Assembly (NCBI GenBank): GCA_029718625.1
Contig: CM056380.1
Location: forward strand, 101,128,193-101,192,192
Direction: 5' to 3'
Length of the DNA stretch: 64,000 nt
From: Synaphobranchus kaupii
Lineage: Eukaryota > Chordata > Actinopteri > Anguilliformes > Synaphobranchidae
The notes under the pieces are model-generated. The model was not told the DNA's origin and made no database searches. It saw nothing but the letters and a program-made list of their open reading frames with translations. Below, in pieces: positions 61,641 through 64,000 of the stretch. Made by a program: the position numbers and the translations under genes. How positions within the stretch are numbered: position 1 is the stretch's first letter; the number at the start of each line of letters is the position of its first letter.

Positions 61641-64000
61641 TAGGTGTTATCAGCTCCTTTTTAATGGATAGCCATTGTCCCGTACCATCACACATCGCCT
61701 GGATGTTGATGGAGTGGGCTGAGAGCAATGTAATGTGGCATTGTTTCCCTTTGCTGAGGGAAAGGTATGTGGACCTATTGAACCTTTTATTATTATGCAT
61801 TTTTGATATAGCCTACACAATAATAATATTTCACATTGTGATCTAGATATTTTAGTCATGCTTGTGCGCGCCCCTGTGTGTAACAGACCGGAGGGTACGC
61901 GTGTTGTGCACACGCCTATGTAGACGCACTTATATGCGCCGTTAAAATAACATGTAAACAACTGCGACATGACTTTAGACCATGTTGTGGTGGTTCTAGC
62001 GCAAGTGCTTTCTGCTGGCTCAAGATAGCAATACGCCAAAAAGAATCCTGGCCACTCCTCATCTTAAGACCAACACGCCCAGTTCACTTGTAATGGGCAC
62101 ATGCTAGTTAAAGGACGTGAGCGCTAGGCGTTATAATGAGCCTAGCGCCGGGTGTAAGATAGCAAAGACACTTGCGTTTGGGTTAGCGCCGCTTTGCGCC
62201 GGGTGTAAGATAGGGCCCCTGGAGTTATAAAGCCTTAAACAATGCCAAACAACTTTTTTATGATTATACATTTTTTAGAATTTTTTTGCATTTATATTTC
62301 ATGTAGCTGGGTGTGTATGACAATGCAAAAAAAAATAAAATAATAATAATAATTCATAAAAATGCACAATGGCGAAAAGTGGATGTACTTGGATGTTTGC
62401 ATCACTCTGATACATACCAATACCTCCTCTCCGCCTTTACTGAGATATCTTAACTCATCCCTTCAACTCAATAGTTTGGGAACGGTTTGTTGAACTGCTG
62501 GCAAATGGAGCTCTTCTATCTAAGCTGCAACTGCCTTAGATCTTTATCCGCTCTATGAGAGGTTAGGCCACCACACTGACCGTATCAAAGGTGACAAACT
62601 GAAGAAATTCTTCTCATTCAGGAGGTACTTAAATGCATTTTTCACTGTCTGAATTACCAACAGAAACCAATGGTCTGGCCAGGATTGCTGGGTAGTTTGA
62701 ACCTGCCTGTCTATGATTAGATTAGAACCCTCTCAAAGCTCCGCAGGCAGGCGAAATTAGCTTAGAGGTACCAGGCAGAGCCGCTGGACCATAAAAGTGA
62801 AAACATTAAGCTCAGATGAGTTTGTCTAAAGACTGATTGGTCCCTTAATTAGCCAAATAACCTCTGACCTTTGAGAAATAAGTAAGGGATAAGTTTAGGG
62901 ATCAGGACAAAGGCAAGCACAGTTTTACCACACACTGAACACTAATTCAGGAAAGAATGCTCGTAATTAGGCTCGCTCCTTTCATTCTTTGGGATATTTA
63001 AGGGGAAAAAAAGCACTATGCTTTGAAATAATGACAGCAGGATCATATCCAGTGAGTTAATGTCATTGTTCTATTGCTACACAATCAGCATTTGCCTGCT
63101 ACATATAATAATTTAAACGTAACTCCAATACTTGGGCAGCACACTAAAGTGTGAAAATGTGTACCAAACGTTTTAGTTAAATATCCTAATTACCAAATAC
63201 CATCACTAGCAATTGCATAACTATATGTTTTGCCTAATCTGTCTAATCACAATCCTCTGTTTCTTACGCATTATTATTGAATAATGAAAACAATTGACAA
63301 TTTTCCTTTAAATTTTACAGATGAAGCTCTTTAGACTCTGAAGCCCCAATGTCTCTGCACAATGTTTAAAGGAAATCATGAAAGAAAGAAAGTATCACGG
63401 AAATCTGGGCTGCATCGGTGTGCAGGGAAAGAGAAACGGACAGCAGGATTAGGCAAAATGGTTCTTACACTGAAGGGTTCTTACACAGCTGGAACGTAAT
63501 TAGTCTTTACTGCCTGTGGTGAGCACAAATGGGGATTTATTTGGCCTGTAAGCTTTACCTGACTGACTGTAGTAGAGGCAGCGATGGTGTCAGAGCTGCC
63601 TTGAAAGGCTGGCAGATCGTTTGGAATAAATTCTTAGCCACCTTGCTCAGGTCCAAATCACCGGTGAACTATTTAGCTAATGAAATCTTCATTTTAAACG
63701 GGCATTTTGAAGCGTACATGGCGTTCAAATATATAGCCCTATGTCATTGTGAAGTGTCTCAAGTCTTGCCCTTTTGTTGTTTTCCTTGAAGCATCTAGCT
63801 CACCGCGATGCTTATCAGTCCCCGATCCAACACGCATCGATTAACTACAGTTCATGTGGAACATTGCCCACATCTCCTCGACTCGCAAGAAATCAAAGAT
63901 AGACTCTATTTAAGCCAAGCTGTCTCACGGCTCAGCTCCAAAAATGTATGAAGGTCCTCATTGTATGTTGAGCACTTACGCCTCCATTATAGTTAAACCC

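Larger units (their letters stand above)
59251..62218 (+). mobile_element. Harbinger-like non-autonomous element (2968 bp)
   Basis: Begins GGGCCCTATCTTGGCGATCT and ends, inverted, GGGCCCTATCTTACACCCGG; bordered on both sides by CTG (59248-59250 and 62219-62221), a 3-bp duplication that fits PIF/Harbinger. Subterminal GC-rich motifs (GGCGCTAAG, AGCGCC) recur near both ends. No transposase frame is present. It contains another transposon (about 60462-61640), and without it would be about 1.8 kb. The superfamily name is inferred from the duplication length and end sequence. Confidence 0.75.
52938..64000 (+). other. mitf: mitf intron 2 (partial)
   Basis: From the exon 1B donor to the window edge. 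No further exon of MITF, including the melanocyte exon 1M (MLEMLEY-type) or the VQTHLENP exon, could be found. Two nested sets of transposons (58.1-59.0 and 59.25-62.2 kb) are annotated separately; 52938-58135 and 62222-64000 show no gene and no repeat I can classify. Confidence 0.75.

Noticed and set aside
61650..62039. 129-codon minus-strand frame as a Harbinger transposase or Myb-like protein
   Set aside because: No DDE motif, no Myb/SANT pattern and no resemblance to either protein.
52938..64000. Search for mitf exon 1M and the VQTHLENP exon
   Set aside because: No matching codons with splice sites were found, so these exons are taken to lie to the right of the window or, for 1M, to be absent from this copy.

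Overview
This 64-kb window is vertebrate nuclear DNA, almost certainly from a teleost fish. It is AT-rich and gene-sparse, has spliced genes with GT/AG introns, long simple repeats, several fish-type Tc1/mariner elements, an L2-like LINE, tRNA-derived SINE fragments, and one 500-base run of N (an assembly gap). There is no bacterial gene structure, no CRISPR array and no operon. The species cannot be told from the sequence.

Two genes can be reconstructed exon by exon, and they lie head to head. On the minus strand, seven coding exons (14309 down to 861) give the N-terminal 195 codons of an FRMD4B-type FERM-domain scaffold protein; splice phases agree at every junction and the gene runs off the left edge. 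On the plus strand, two coding exons (28625-28728 and 52700-52937) give the N-terminus of the A isoform of MITF, the bHLH-zipper transcription factor of pigment cells, eye and lysosome control; the remaining exons, including the bHLH-zip, lie beyond 64000. The same neighbours, FRMD4B and MITF pointing away from each other, are known in mammals, which supports both calls.

Layout: 1-14309 frmd4b exons and introns, with a huge TGAG array and an 83-bp tandem repeat that overlaps a splice acceptor; 14310-28624 the intergenic region between the two promoters, holding a 0.9-kb CA-rich array, a 1.9-kb LTR-like element with internal repeats, the assembly gap, a CpG-rich patch and a nest of Tc1-derived elements (22.6-25.6 kb); 28729-52699 the first mitf intron, with a complete Tc1 transposon carrying an intact transposase, a TTC array, a TTAA-flanked element that contains a broken L2 LINE, SINE pieces, a CpG-rich patch and a decayed hAT; 52938-64000 the next mitf intron, with one palindromic Tc1 MITE and a Harbinger-like element that itself contains a second palindromic MITE.

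The most unusual signals are two. First, the 83-bp repeat has copied the frmd4b exon-4 splice acceptor to give three upstream decoys, each followed at once by an in-frame stop. Second, one palindromic core sequence of about 740 bp occupies the centre of three different Tc1-type inverted-repeat elements (with a fourth, half copy), as if it were a cassette passed between unrelated transposon ends.
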